From Methanoculleus bourgensis MS2 (lineage in GTDB: Archaea > Halobacteriota > Methanomicrobia > Methanomicrobiales > Methanoculleaceae): 64,000 bases of DNA. This document shows, piece after piece, positions 1-7,740 of this stretch (the stretch's first letter is position 1; the number at the start of each line of letters is the position of its first letter). The stretch is taken from positions 124,001 through 188,000 of the forward strand of contig NC_018227.2 in NCBI RefSeq assembly GCF_000304355.2, read 5' to 3'. A program made the translations under genes and the position numbers. The notes under the pieces are model-generated. The model saw only the letters and a program-made list of their open reading frames with translations, did not search any database and was not told the DNA's origin.

Positions 1-1023
1 GGCCTTGAAGGTGACATGGGCCTCTTCCCCTTCGGCGAGGCCCAGGCGGGCGACGCTCTGCCGGGTCAGGACGGCGACGAAGGGCAGGCCTGCGTTGACA
101 ACGACTCGTGAGAAGATGCCGTTCTGCTGGATCTCGGTCACCGATCCTGAGAAGGCGTTTACGGCGCTCGACTCAAACGCCTCACGGGAGACGATCATCT
201 CCTCGGGCCTGATGCCGACGCAGACGTCGCCCTCGACCGCGGTGACGGTCCGGAGGGTGATGGCGCCAAGGTCGATCGTCGCCTCCCCGTCCCTGACCCT
301 CGAGACCCCGTAGAAGACGTTCTCCATGCCGGTGAAGGCGGCGACGAACTCGGTGGCTGGCTTCCTGAAGACCTCGTCCGGCGTCCCTGTCTGGGCGATC
401 CTCCCGTCCTGCATCACCGCCACCCGGTCGGCGAGGGCGAAGATATCCTCAAAGTGGTGGGTGATGTGGACGACCGTCGTCCCGGTCGCCCGGTGGACGG
501 CTTTGAGTTCCCGCCTGAGCCGGTCCCGGGTGACGGCGTCGAGCGCCGAGAGCGGTTCGTCCAGGAGGAGGACGCGGGGCCGGAGGACAAGCGCTCTGGC
601 GATTGCGGCCCGCTGCTGCTCGCCGCCCGAGAGCGTCCCCGGGGTGCGGTCGAGGAGGTGGCCGATCCCGAGCAGGTCTGCAGTCTCAGAGACCAGCTCC
701 CTGATCCGGTCTGGTTCAGTCTTTCGCTGCAGGAGGCCAAACCCGATATTCTCTTCCACGGTGAGGTGGGGGAAGAGCATGTAGTCCTGGTAGACCATCC
801 CGATCCCCCGGTCCTTCGGGTCGGTGCGGGTGATATCACGGCCGTCGAGGCTGATCGTCCCCGAAGCGGGCGCATAGATCCCTGCGATCGTCTCAAGGAG
901 GATGGTCTTTCCCGCACCGGTCGGCCCGAGGATGATGAAGTACTCTCCGTCGTCGACGGTCAGGTCCACGCCGTCGAGGGAGAACTCCCCGAGGGAGAGG
1001 GAGAGCCCCCTGATATCGAGCAT
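1..1023 (-). CDS. modC: Molybdate/tungstate ABC transporter, ATP-binding protein (partial, runs off left edge)
   Basis: This is the cytoplasmic ATPase that powers oxyanion import. Reading the minus strand from the ATG at 1023 gives an open frame of 341 codons to the window edge. Walker A GPTGAGKT is at residues 33-40, the ABC signature LSGGEQQR at 131-138, Walker B VLLLDEP at about 151-157, and an H-loop THH follows. The visible C-terminal part resembles the TOBE oxyanion-binding domain of ModC/WtpC proteins, but the C-terminus lies outside the window. The start codon overlaps the permease stop (TGATG), so the two are translationally coupled. Sequence alone does not separate molybdate from tungstate; sulfate is less likely given the ModA-type binding protein in the operon. 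Confidence 0.88.
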   Translation of the reverse strand, partial: MLDIRGLSLSLGEFSLDGVDLTVDDGEYFIILGPTGAGKTILLETIAGIYAPASGTISLDGRDITRTDPKDRGIGMVYQDYMLFPHLTVEENIGFGLLQRKTEPDRIRELVSETADLLGIGHLLDRTPGTLSGGEQQRAAIARALVLRPRVLLLDEPLSALDAVTRDRLRRELKAVHRATGTTVVHITHHFEDIFALADRVAVMQDGRIAQTGTPDEVFRKPATEFVAAFTGMENVFYGVSRVRDGEATIDLGAITLRTVTAVEGDVCVGIRPEEMIVSREAFESSAVNAFSGSVTEIQQNGIFSRVVVNAGLPFVAVLTRQSVARLGLAEGEEAHVTFKA

Positions 1024-1835
1024 CAGAAGATCCCCCGGCTGTCGCTGTAGCGCTCAAAGACCGCAAGCGACGCCACCGATATGACGATCAGGATGACCGA
1101 TGCGGCGATGGCAAGGTCGAGGTCTCCGGTTGACATGTTCAGGAAGAGCGCGATAGGCAGGGTCTCGGTCTTCATCTGGGTGGCTCCCGCGAGCATGAGG
1201 ACCGCACCGAACTCGCCGATGGACTTAGACCAGGTGATGACGAGACCGGCGACGATGCCGCTCCTGGCCAGCGGGAGGGCGACCTGGCGAAACGCCCCCC
1301 ACTCGGTGCATCCGAGCGTCCGGGCGACGTGCTCGTAGCGGGGGTTGATCGTCTCGAAGGCGGACCGGGTGACCCTGACCATGTAGGGGAGGTTGACGAA
1401 GAACTGGGCGACGATGATCCCGAGCGGGGTGTAGATGACGTCGAGCCCCGTGGCCGAGAGCATCCGCCCGAACGTCGAGGGACCGTAGAAGATGAGCAGC
1501 GCCACGCCCGCAACGAGCGGCGGGAGGGCGAGCGGGATATTGAAGATGCTGTTGATGAGCCCCCTGCCCGGAAACGAGAACCGGGCGAGGGAGTAGGCGA
1601 CCGGGACGGCGGCGACTACACAGAGGGTGGTCGAGATCACCGATGTGATGAGCGAGAGTTTGATGGCAAAGAGGATCTCGGGGGAGGTGAGGCTCTCGAT
1701 GAGGGCCGGGAGCGGCGGGTAGACCACGAGGCCGACGATGACGACGACCATGTAGGCGACCAGACCGAACAAGACTGCGAGAAAGAGCGCCTTAAATGCG
1801 GAGGGGCGGGAGAGGGCATCCCGGTTCGGGGGCAC
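1023..1835 (-). CDS. modB: Molybdate/tungstate ABC transporter permease
   Basis: Integral membrane permease of the BPD_transp_1 family with about six hydrophobic segments. The cytoplasmic EAA loop lies in the stretch containing RTLGCTEWGAFRQVALPLA, the docking site for the ATPase. I chose the GTG at 1835, 11 nt after the upstream gene's stop, giving 270 residues. A longer frame starting at 1901 is open but would overlap trmO by more than 50 nt and adds a charged, non-conserved-looking N-terminus. The stop overlaps the modC start by one base. With modA and modC it forms a complete importer supplying molybdenum or tungsten for pterin cofactors. Confidence 0.87.
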   Translation of the reverse strand: MPPNRDALSRPSAFKALFLAVLFGLVAYMVVVIVGLVVYPPLPALIESLTSPEILFAIKLSLITSVISTTLCVVAAVPVAYSLARFSFPGRGLINSIFNIPLALPPLVAGVALLIFYGPSTFGRMLSATGLDVIYTPLGIIVAQFFVNLPYMVRVTRSAFETINPRYEHVARTLGCTEWGAFRQVALPLARSGIVAGLVITWSKSIGEFGAVLMLAGATQMKTETLPIALFLNMSTGDLDLAIAASVILIVISVASLAVFERYSDSRGIF

Positions 1836-1846
1836 GGCCGACCAAC

Positions 1847-2332
1847 CTAGAATGATGCGCTCTGCCGCCTGATCTGTTCGACGTGCCGGGGCGTCACCCA
1901 CCCCGATCTCGCGTCAGGGACGCTGTCAAACTCAGGGATGTAGGGCCTGATGTCGAGGACCGGCGTCCCGTCCAGGAGGTCGACGCCCTCGACGGCGATC
2001 CGTCCTTCGTCGATCCCAAGAACCCTGACGACCGACATCCCGAGCCGGTTCGGGCGGTTGAAGTGCCGGGTCGCAAAGATGCCGTGCGGCTCGGCGCCGT
2101 CGATGAGCGGCCGCTCGCTGAGTTCTTCTCCGGCGGCCCGGTGGAACCGGTAGATGAGGATGATGTGGGAGAACTCCGAGAGCGCCGCGAGCCCATCCCG
2201 GAACTCAGGGGAGACCTCCACCGTCCCGCGGGCGGTGGAGAAGATGCTCTGGATCGGGGTGGCGGTCGGGTCCGAAAAAGGGGTGCGGGCAATCCCGACA
2301 GCCCTGCAGGAGTAAGCTTCGCTCTCCTTCAT
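1847..2332 (-). CDS. TrmO/TsaA-like protein (COG1720) inside the mod operon
   Basis: A 161-residue protein of the TsaA/YaeB/VirR family. In bacteria TrmO uses S-adenosylmethionine to methylate t6A37 of tRNA-Thr. Family features visible are the N-terminal strand AVGIARTPF, the segment IFATRHFNRPNRLG and the C-terminal DGTPVLDIRPYIPEFD. It overlaps the modA stop by 4 nt (ATGA) and is followed 11 nt later by modB, so it sits inside the transporter operon. A second paralogue lies just upstream of modA at 3248-3730. Whether it modifies tRNA or has a molybdenum/tungsten-linked role cannot be decided here; the context favours the latter or a dual role, which is inference. Confidence 0.8.
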   Translation of the reverse strand: MKESEAYSCRAVGIARTPFSDPTATPIQSIFSTARGTVEVSPEFRDGLAALSEFSHIILIYRFHRAAGEELSERPLIDGAEPHGIFATRHFNRPNRLGMSVVRVLGIDEGRIAVEGVDLLDGTPVLDIRPYIPEFDSVPDARSGWVTPRHVEQIRRQSASF

Positions 2333-3156
2333 GGCTCGATCCCCGCGTACGCCGGGTCCGGGTAGGTCGGGAACCCGTGCTTTGCAAAGATTGCCTTCCC
2401 CTCATCGGATGTGACGAACGTAGCGAACTGCCGGGCGGTGTCCGGCTGCGTCGTGAAGGTGGTCTGCCCAATCGGGACGATGAGGGTGAGGCCGTCTTCC
2501 TGCGCCAGATCGATGGTATCCATCTTCTCGGGGTTGATCATGTCGAGCGTGAGGAGCGCGGCATCGGCGGTGCCCATGTTCATCGCGACCACCACTTCAT
2601 TGATCGTCGGTGCCCGGAGAACGACGTTCTTCTCAACGGCGTCGAGGATACCGTGCTTCTGGAAGAGTTTGTCGCCGGCCCTGCCGATCGCGGTGGATTC
2701 TGCGCCGCCGAGCGCGATCTTCAGCCCCGGCCGGGCGAAGTCGTCAACCGAGGTGATATTCTGCGGGTTCCCCTTCTGGACGGCGATGATCGGGACATGG
2801 TAGGCAACGTACCCGGGTTCTCCGACCAGCCCCTTATCCTGTGCTATCCGGTAGTCAGGCGTCCCGCCGGGGATGAAGGCGTCACCCTTCCGGGAGAGTT
2901 CCATCTGGCTGATGAGCGTGCCCGAACCGGCGAAGTTGTACTCGACGTTGATACCGGTCTTCTCGGTGAACGCCGCTCCGATCTCGTTCATCGGCTTCTT
3001 GAGGCCTGCGCCGGAGTAGACGAGTATCGATGTATCGGTCGCACCGGGGGTGGTGTTGTCGCCGGTGGCCGGCGCCTGCTGGGATGTGCATCCCGCCGTG
3101 CAGAGGAGGCCGGCGAGGATGACGATGGTAATCAGTGCTATGGCTTTTTTCATCAT
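2329..3156 (-). CDS. modA: Molybdate/tungstate-binding lipoprotein
   Basis: Extracytoplasmic solute-binding protein of 275 residues. The N-terminus is a signal peptide with a positively charged MMKK start, a hydrophobic core and a lipobox TAGC with Cys23, so the protein is probably lipid-anchored outside the membrane. A Thr/Pro-rich linker follows. The mature part begins ILVYSGAGLKKP and contains the AGSGTL segment typical of ModA/WtpA ligand loops. It is the second gene of the cluster after the upstream TrmO-like gene and is coupled to the internal trmO by ATGA. A 20-bp inverted repeat lies about 75 bp upstream. Two adjacent ATGs (3156 and 3153) could serve as start. Confidence 0.85.
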   Translation of the reverse strand: MMKKAIALITIVILAGLLCTAGCTSQQAPATGDNTTPGATDTSILVYSGAGLKKPMNEIGAAFTEKTGINVEYNFAGSGTLISQMELSRKGDAFIPGGTPDYRIAQDKGLVGEPGYVAYHVPIIAVQKGNPQNITSVDDFARPGLKIALGGAESTAIGRAGDKLFQKHGILDAVEKNVVLRAPTINEVVVAMNMGTADAALLTLDMINPEKMDTIDLAQEDGLTLIVPIGQTTFTTQPDTARQFATFVTSDEGKAIFAKHGFPTYPDPAYAGIEP

Positions 3157-3231
3157 GGATACCGTTCAGTATCCACTCCGGCGATATTAAAGTGCTATAG
3201 TTTACTTCTCTGTTATGTAAATATTGTTAAC

Positions 3232-3251
3232 TTAATATTCTCCCATATTAA
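3232..3251. promoter_or_regulatory. Inverted repeat upstream of modA, candidate operator
   Basis: TTAATAT (3232-3238) and ATATTAA (3245-3251) form a perfect 7-bp inverted repeat with a 6-nt spacer, in the AT-rich 90-bp gap before modA. It overlaps the stop codon of the upstream TrmO-like gene. A molybdate/tungstate-responsive repressor site is a guess from position only; AT-rich palindromes also arise by chance in such gaps. Confidence 0.35.
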
Positions 3252-3730
3252 CAGAACCGATCGTCAGACCGCATGGTGCGGGCGGCCCCTGATGTCGTGG
3301 TCAGCCATCCGGCGCGCTCGTCGGGATAGGCGTCGAACGCCGGGACGTAGGGCTTGATATCGAGGACCGGGGTGCCGTCCAGGATATCCACGTCCTCGAC
3401 GGTGAGCGTCGCTCCATCGACGGCGATCAGCCTGAGCATGGAGATCCCGATGGCGTTCGGGCGTCGGGGCGCCCGGGTCGCAAAGACGCCGCGTGGTGTT
3501 TTGTCGAGGAACGGGACCACTTCGAGCGAGTAGCCGTTGGAACGGTGGAAGTGGTAGAGGACGATGATCCGGGAGAACCCTGCGAGGTCTTGTAAGCCGG
3601 CGGCACAGGCCGGGTCGAGCTCGATCGTGCCCCGGACGCCCCGGGCGCCGACGGGCTGGATGGGCATATCCCTGGGGTCGCTGAAGGGGGAGTGGACGGT
3701 GCCGATCGGGGTGAATACGATCTCGGTCAT
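3248..3730 (-). CDS. TrmO/TsaA-like protein, second paralogue
   Basis: A 160-residue member of the same COG1720 family as the gene at 1847-2332, sharing the pattern FTPIGTVHSPFSDP, GVFATRAPRRPNAIG and DGTPVLDIKPYVPAFD. The ATG at 3730 is preceded by a GAGTGAT-like ribosome site; a GTG at 3739 is also in frame. The tail beyond the conserved domain is short and polar. It reads toward modA, with 91 bp between them holding AT-rich sequence and an inverted repeat, so it may be the operon's first gene or have its own promoter. Having two paralogues around modA is unusual. Confidence 0.78.
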   Translation of the reverse strand: MTEIVFTPIGTVHSPFSDPRDMPIQPVGARGVRGTIELDPACAAGLQDLAGFSRIIVLYHFHRSNGYSLEVVPFLDKTPRGVFATRAPRRPNAIGISMLRLIAVDGATLTVEDVDILDGTPVLDIKPYVPAFDAYPDERAGWLTTTSGAARTMRSDDRFC

Positions 3731-3869
3731 GGATATCACTCGAAAGGGTGTTGTCCGGCAAAAACGAAGAGGGTTTGTGTACAGGCAGACTTGTGGGAGA
3801 CGAGGCGCCGTTGGGTGCGAACTGATGAAGCCTCGCGCGAAGAAGGGTCATCCGGCTTCTCATACCCCT

Positions 3870-4140
3870 CGTTGAATCGGAGTGCCGGGGCAAGCTGACA
3901 AGATCTCACGCGAATGCCGCGAAGTTCGGTTGCTGGGCGGTATCGTCCCCTTCGCGCTCTTCGCGCCTTCGCGTGAGATTTCATCACGGTGGATAGAGCC
4001 TCGCGCGTTGCCCGCGAAGCCGCGAAATCCAGTTTCCGGGCGCTGAGAACTCACATTGAGGCGTCACGTGAGGCCGCATCATTGTCGGCTGTCAAAATTA
4101 GCGAAGTACTGGTGCCGAAGGCTCATGGCGCGCTTACCGC
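3870..4140. repeat. Dispersed CGCGAAG palindromic repeat, copy 1 (gap 3731-4161)
   Basis: No convincing gene in this 430-bp gap. A perfect 12-bp inverted repeat, ATCTCACGCGAA (3903-3914) and TTCGCGTGAGAT (3968-3979), encloses the core GTTCGGTTGCTGGGCGGTAT that recurs near 45.29, 61.14 and 61.35 kb. The left flank GGCAAGCTGACAAG is also shared with the copy at 23.85 kb. Further fragments (CGCGAAGCCGCGAAA) follow to about 4030. TTAGCGAAGTACTG at about 4097 recurs near 29.71 kb. Confidence 0.8.
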
Positions 4141-4161
4141 GGAAGGCGGGTTACATCGCTA

Positions 4162-4797
4162 TTAACGGGTTTTGGCCTTCTCAGCGGTGATCCGGGCCCG
4201 GAGGTCCCGTGCGGCACCTGTGATATCCTCCTGCCCGACGACCGCCGATATCACCGCTACCCCGTCGGCCCCTGCGGCGATGACGTCGCCGACGTTTTCC
4301 GGGTTGATGCCGCCGATCGCGACGAGGGGGAGGGAGACTGCGGAGCGGAGCGCGGAGAGCATGGATAACCCGTGGCCTGGGCCTGCATCGTCCTTGGACG
4401 TGGTCGGGAACGTGGGGCTGAGCGCCACGTAATCGGCTCCTGCCGCGGAGGCGCGGACCGCCGCGGCGACTGACCCCACCGAGGCCCCGATGACGAACCC
4501 GGGCGGAGCGATCCTTCGCGCGTGCTCGATGGGGAGGTCGCTCTCGCCGAGGTGGACCCCGTCGGCACCGGCCGCGAGGGCTACGTCGAGACGGTCGTTC
4601 ACGATGAAGAGCGCGCCGGCGTCATAGGTGATCTCGCGGATGGCAGAGGCCGCGGTGAGGAGGTCGCGGCCGGAGAGCCTCTTGTCGCGGAGCTGGATCA
4701 CGTCAGCACCGCCAGCGACGGCACGCTGCGCGATCCTGGCGTGGGAGAGGCCGTGCCCAACTCCCTCATCGGTGATCACGTAGAGGTCATACGCCAT
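4162..4797 (-). CDS. thiE: Thiamine-phosphate synthase
   Basis: Joins HMP-pyrophosphate and hydroxyethylthiazole phosphate to give thiamine phosphate. The 211-residue protein shows the TIM-barrel ThiE signatures: QLRDK near the N-terminus, FIVNDRLDVA, GVHLGESDLP, the loop SPTFPTTSK that binds the pyrophosphate, and AIGGI near the C-terminus. The ATG at 4797 overlaps the end of thiM by 11 nt and gives the expected MAYDLYVITDE start; an upstream frame extension lies inside thiM and is unlikely to be used. It is the second gene of a thiM-thiE pair, so control probably acts at the thiM leader. Confidence 0.93.
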   Translation of the reverse strand: MAYDLYVITDEGVGHGLSHARIAQRAVAGGADVIQLRDKRLSGRDLLTAASAIREITYDAGALFIVNDRLDVALAAGADGVHLGESDLPIEHARRIAPPGFVIGASVGSVAAAVRASAAGADYVALSPTFPTTSKDDAGPGHGLSMLSALRSAVSLPLVAIGGINPENVGDVIAAGADGVAVISAVVGQEDITGAARDLRARITAEKAKTR

Positions 4798-5635
4798 GGG
4801 GTCCCTCGAGCCGTGCATGCTCCGCAAGGTCGCCGGGGGTGAGCACGGAGAGTTCGTCAAAGAGTGCCGTCCGGAACGAGTATGGCCCGCGCGCCCCCGC
4901 CGCGGCCCGCTCCCCGGCCAGGCCGAAGGCCGCGAGCGCCGCCGCCGATGAGACCGCGTAGTCGTCTGCGATCGCGGCGAACGCCCCGGTGACCGATGCG
5001 GCCATGCATCCGGTCCCGGAGAGGCGGTCCATCATCGGGTTGCCGTTCCCGACCAGGAAGACCCTTCTATCCTCGGCGACGACATCGACCGGCCCGGTCA
5101 TCGCCACCACGGTCCCGGTCGCCCGGGCGCATTCCCGCACCGTCTCGACGGGATCACCCGCAATGCCGCCTGAGTCCACACCCCTGACGCTCCCGCCGGT
5201 TCCGGCGAGAACCCCGATCTCGCCTGCGTTCCCTTTCAGGACGGCGACGTCAAGGGAGTCGAGGAGCCGCCAGGCGGTCTCGGTCCGGAACCGGGTCGCC
5301 CCCGCACCCACGGGGTCGAGGATGACCGGGATACCGAGAACGTTCGCCCTGCGGCCGGCGATGAGCATCGCATCGACCTGCCCTTGCGAGAGCGTCCCGA
5401 TGTTGAGGACGAGGGCACCCGCGGCGGAGACCATCTCGGCGACCTCTTCGGGGGCCTCGGCCATCACCGGGGCTGCCCCGGCAGAGATCGTGATGTTCGC
5501 ACAGTCGTTGATCGTGACGCTGTTCGTGATATGGTGCACCAGGGGGCGGTGCGACCGCACGGCGGCAAGGAGGCCGGCGAGGATCGAGCCGTCCACGAAG
5601 CGTGCCGATGAACTGTTGTTCGTGCTGTCCGGCAT
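4787..5635 (-). CDS. thiM: Hydroxyethylthiazole kinase
   Basis: Phosphorylates 4-methyl-5-(2-hydroxyethyl)thiazole for thiamine salvage. The 282-residue ribokinase-fold protein shows the substrate segment HHITNSVTIND, ILDPVGAGATRFR, KGNAGEI and the catalytic/anion-hole motif SGTGCMAA, with the family's cysteine. It overlaps thiE by 11 nt. The start codon lies within a perfect palindrome (5634-5649) that also covers the Shine-Dalgarno-like AGGTAAG, suggesting repression or translational control at this exact site. No other thiamine synthesis gene is in the window, so this pair alone supports salvage. Confidence 0.93.
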   Translation of the reverse strand: MPDSTNNSSSARFVDGSILAGLLAAVRSHRPLVHHITNSVTINDCANITISAGAAPVMAEAPEEVAEMVSAAGALVLNIGTLSQGQVDAMLIAGRRANVLGIPVILDPVGAGATRFRTETAWRLLDSLDVAVLKGNAGEIGVLAGTGGSVRGVDSGGIAGDPVETVRECARATGTVVAMTGPVDVVAEDRRVFLVGNGNPMMDRLSGTGCMAASVTGAFAAIADDYAVSSAAALAAFGLAGERAAAGARGPYSFRTALFDELSVLTPGDLAEHARLEGPHGV

Positions 5636-5649
5636 AGGTACTTACCTAT
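5634..5649. promoter_or_regulatory. Palindrome covering thiM ribosome site and start
   Basis: ATAGGTA-CT-TACCTAT is a perfect 7-bp inverted repeat with a 2-bp centre. On the minus strand it contains the likely ribosome site (TAGGTAAG) and touches the ATG of thiM. Candidate operator for an archaeal thiamine regulator such as ThiR. I cannot confirm the motif match, and no TPP riboswitch core was recognised. Confidence 0.4.
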
Positions 5650-5764
5650 TTCTCGGGCAGTTGCATAAAGCCGGTCGTTGCCGGGTGCGCGTCGGACCGG
5701 ATTGCATGCCCGGAGGGGAACTGCTAAAGCGATCTGCACCCTACCGCTGAGATAGGTGAGGACG

Positions 5765-6709
5765 ATGCTCAGCGTAAACCGCACGGCGATGCCCGCCGTC
5801 AGAGAACTGATCGACCGCCGGGACGAACTCGGGGTGGCGGTCGCGGAGCAGGAGAACGGTGCGACGTGCATCGACTGCGGCGTGCACGTCGCCGGGAGTT
5901 ACCGGGCGGGGGCCCTCTTCGTGGAGATCTGCCTTGCGGGGCTTGCGACGACGGCGATAACCATGGGCCGGGTGGGCGGCGTGCCCGTCCCGTTCCTGCA
6001 CCTCACCGTGAGCCGCCCCGCTCTCGCGTGCCTCGGTTCGCAGAAGGCGGGATGGGTGCTCAAGGCCGGGGGCTACTCCGCGATGGCTTCCGGTCCGGCG
6101 CGGGCGCTCTCCTTAAAGCCGAAAAATACCTACAAAATGCTTGGCTACCGCGACACCTCTGAGATCGGCATCCTCGCGCTGGAGGCGGACACCCTCCCGG
6201 GCGAGGAAGTCACGGGCTTCATCGCGGAGAAGTGCGGCATCGAACCCGAAAACCTCTATGTCCTCGTCGCCCCGACCCGGAGCCTGGTCGGCTCGGTGCA
6301 GATCTCCGGCCGGGTCGTCACGGCGACCCTCCACAAACTCGAGGAGAAAGGATACGACGTCCTCCGCATCAGCCACGCGGCGGGCCGATCGCCGATCGCG
6401 CCCGTAAAGCGGACCGGCATCGAGGCGATGGGGACGACCAACGACTGCAACATCTACTACGGCTCGGTCTCCCTCGTCGCGGAGGGCTACGACCCGGTCT
6501 TTGCGACCCTCCCCTCACAGACCTCCCCCGACTACGGGAGGCCGTTTGCCCGGGTGCTCAAGGATGCCGGCTACGACTTCCTCAAGGTGGACTCGCTGCT
6601 TGCCTTCTCGCCGGCGGAGGTCACGGTGAACGATTCGGAGAGCGGCGAAGTCCATCACTTCGGCAGCCTGAATGCCGACGTGCTGCTTGAGTCGTTCGGG
6701 TTTCTGTAG
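5765..6709 (+). CDS. mch: Methenyltetrahydromethanopterin cyclohydrolase
   Basis: Interconverts N5-formyl-H4MPT and methenyl-H4MPT in the C1 pathway of methanogenesis from CO2, in the cytoplasm. The 314-residue length matches the family. Recognisable stretches are MLSVNRTAMPAV at the start, VPFLHLTVSRPALACLGSQ, SGPARAL, NTYKMLGYRDTS, GTTNDCNIYYGS and the C-terminal LESFGFL. The ATG at 5765 sits a few bases after GGTGAGG, a strong ribosome site, so it is preferred over a GTG at 5756. It stands alone, divergent from thiM, with 125 bp between the two start codons. It is a firm marker that the organism is a methanogen or relative. Confidence 0.96.
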   Translation: MLSVNRTAMPAVRELIDRRDELGVAVAEQENGATCIDCGVHVAGSYRAGALFVEICLAGLATTAITMGRVGGVPVPFLHLTVSRPALACLGSQKAGWVLKAGGYSAMASGPARALSLKPKNTYKMLGYRDTSEIGILALEADTLPGEEVTGFIAEKCGIEPENLYVLVAPTRSLVGSVQISGRVVTATLHKLEEKGYDVLRISHAAGRSPIAPVKRTGIEAMGTTNDCNIYYGSVSLVAEGYDPVFATLPSQTSPDYGRPFARVLKDAGYDFLKVDSLLAFSPAEVTVNDSESGEVHHFGSLNADVLLESFGFL

Positions 6710-6824
6710 AACCAGGTATGAGTCTGGATTCAAGGCCTTTGTTGAATCCCTCTACTTTCTTCAGGAGGTATTTCAGGGCAGCTCCGTTCTACTCACATAA
6801 CTCCATCAACCGATACTCCCGGGC

Positions 6825-7210
6825 ATCGCCATGCACTGCCCCCGCCCTGGGGGCGGGGTGCGACGGACAGGACGTCCGGAGCTTGAGAAGACCGAAGGTC
6901 TTCGAGTGGAGGTTACAGGCGTATAGTTATCTGTAGAAATTGATTCTGGACACTGAAGACATGAGGCAGAGACAGGGAAGGGGGCGAGCCCCCTCCCCGT
7001 CAGCCCCACCCCCGTGGCGATATCCCCACGGTTCACAGTATGGGGAGATTCCGAAAAAGAACAGAATCCCAACTCGCTCCCGGGACACGGCTTCCCACCG
7101 GCTATCGCCACGCACTGCCCCCGCCCCCAAGGGGGCGGGGGAGGAGGCCGGAGGCCGGGTGGGGTGGGGGTCACAGGTATAGCCTTATGGAGTAGAGACA
7201 GGGGAGGGGG
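6825..7210. repeat. GC-rich duplicated segment with hairpins (gap 6710-7730)
   Basis: The 1-kb gap holds no convincing gene. The block near 6825-6985 recurs in shortened form at 7104-7210: both have ATCGCC-Y-GCACTGCCCCCGCCC followed by a G-rich complement forming a strong hairpin, then AGACAGGG with a G run. A hairpin GAAGACC-GAA-GGTCTTC lies near 6888. The segment GGCGAGCCCCCTCCCC near 6980 resembles the interior of the long repeat near 55.0 kb (GGGCTCGCCCCCTCCCC). Confidence 0.6.
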
Positions 7211-7214
7211 GCTG

Positions 7215-7495
7215 CTCCCTCGAAGAACTTCGTTCTTCTCGTGTTCGCTTCGCTCCCCCCTCGAAACTCTTCGAGTTTCTCATGCTCACTCCGTTCGCAC
7301 CTCGACGCCTCACGGCTTCTCGTGCTCCGCTCCTCCGGAGCATCGCACTCGCACCTCCGGTGCTCAAGCTCGCTTCGCTCGCACTCCCTGTCAGCCCCAC
7401 AGCGAAGACCTTCGGTCTTCTCGTTTTCGCTTTCGCTCACACAGCGAACCCCTTCAGATTTCTCGAACTCCTGTCTCGCACCTTCGGTGCTCACG
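7215..7495. repeat. Array of short TTC/TCC-loop hairpins
   Basis: At least six perfect small inverted repeats with a 3-nt loop lie in 280 bp: GAAGAAC-TTC-GTTCTTC (7222-7238), GAAACTC-TTC-GAGTTTC (7263-7279), GCTCC-TCC-GGAGC (7329-7341), GCACC-TCC-GGTGC (7351-7363), GAAGACC-TTC-GGTCTTC (7404-7420), GCACC-TTC-GGTGC (7478-7490). Similar linkers (TCTCGTG/TCTCATG...TTCGC) separate several of them, so this looks like a degenerate tandem array. From about 7500 to 7705 I see no gene. Confidence 0.65.
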
Positions 7496-7707
7496 CTCCA
7501 GTTCTAGCGAACTGTCGCGTCCTGCGGACAGTCGTTCCCCCAATGGCGGTAAGCGACTGGCCGAAGGGCAGAAGCTCGAGCACCATCAGGTGCGCAGCCA
7601 CCACGGTCCAGCGTACTGGTAGGTGCTGTGGCCCAACACACTCTCATAGGTGTGTGTTTCAGGATGCCCTTGTTTCCATCGACAGCGAGACACCACTCAT
7701 GGAACGT

Positions 7708-7740
7708 AAAAAAGGAGCCTGATCCCGGAATTACTCCGGG
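7708..7740 (-). terminator. Terminator of the redox cassette
   Basis: On the minus strand a CCCGGA...TCCGGG stem (7724-7729 with 7735-7740), overlapping the ferredoxin stop codon, is followed by a run of six T (7708-7713). Confidence 0.55.

Noticed and set aside
6718-7174. Open frames in both directions in the 6.7-7.2 kb gap
   Set aside because: They are low-complexity Pro/Arg/Ser-rich translations of GC-rich repeats without ribosome sites or recognisable domains.
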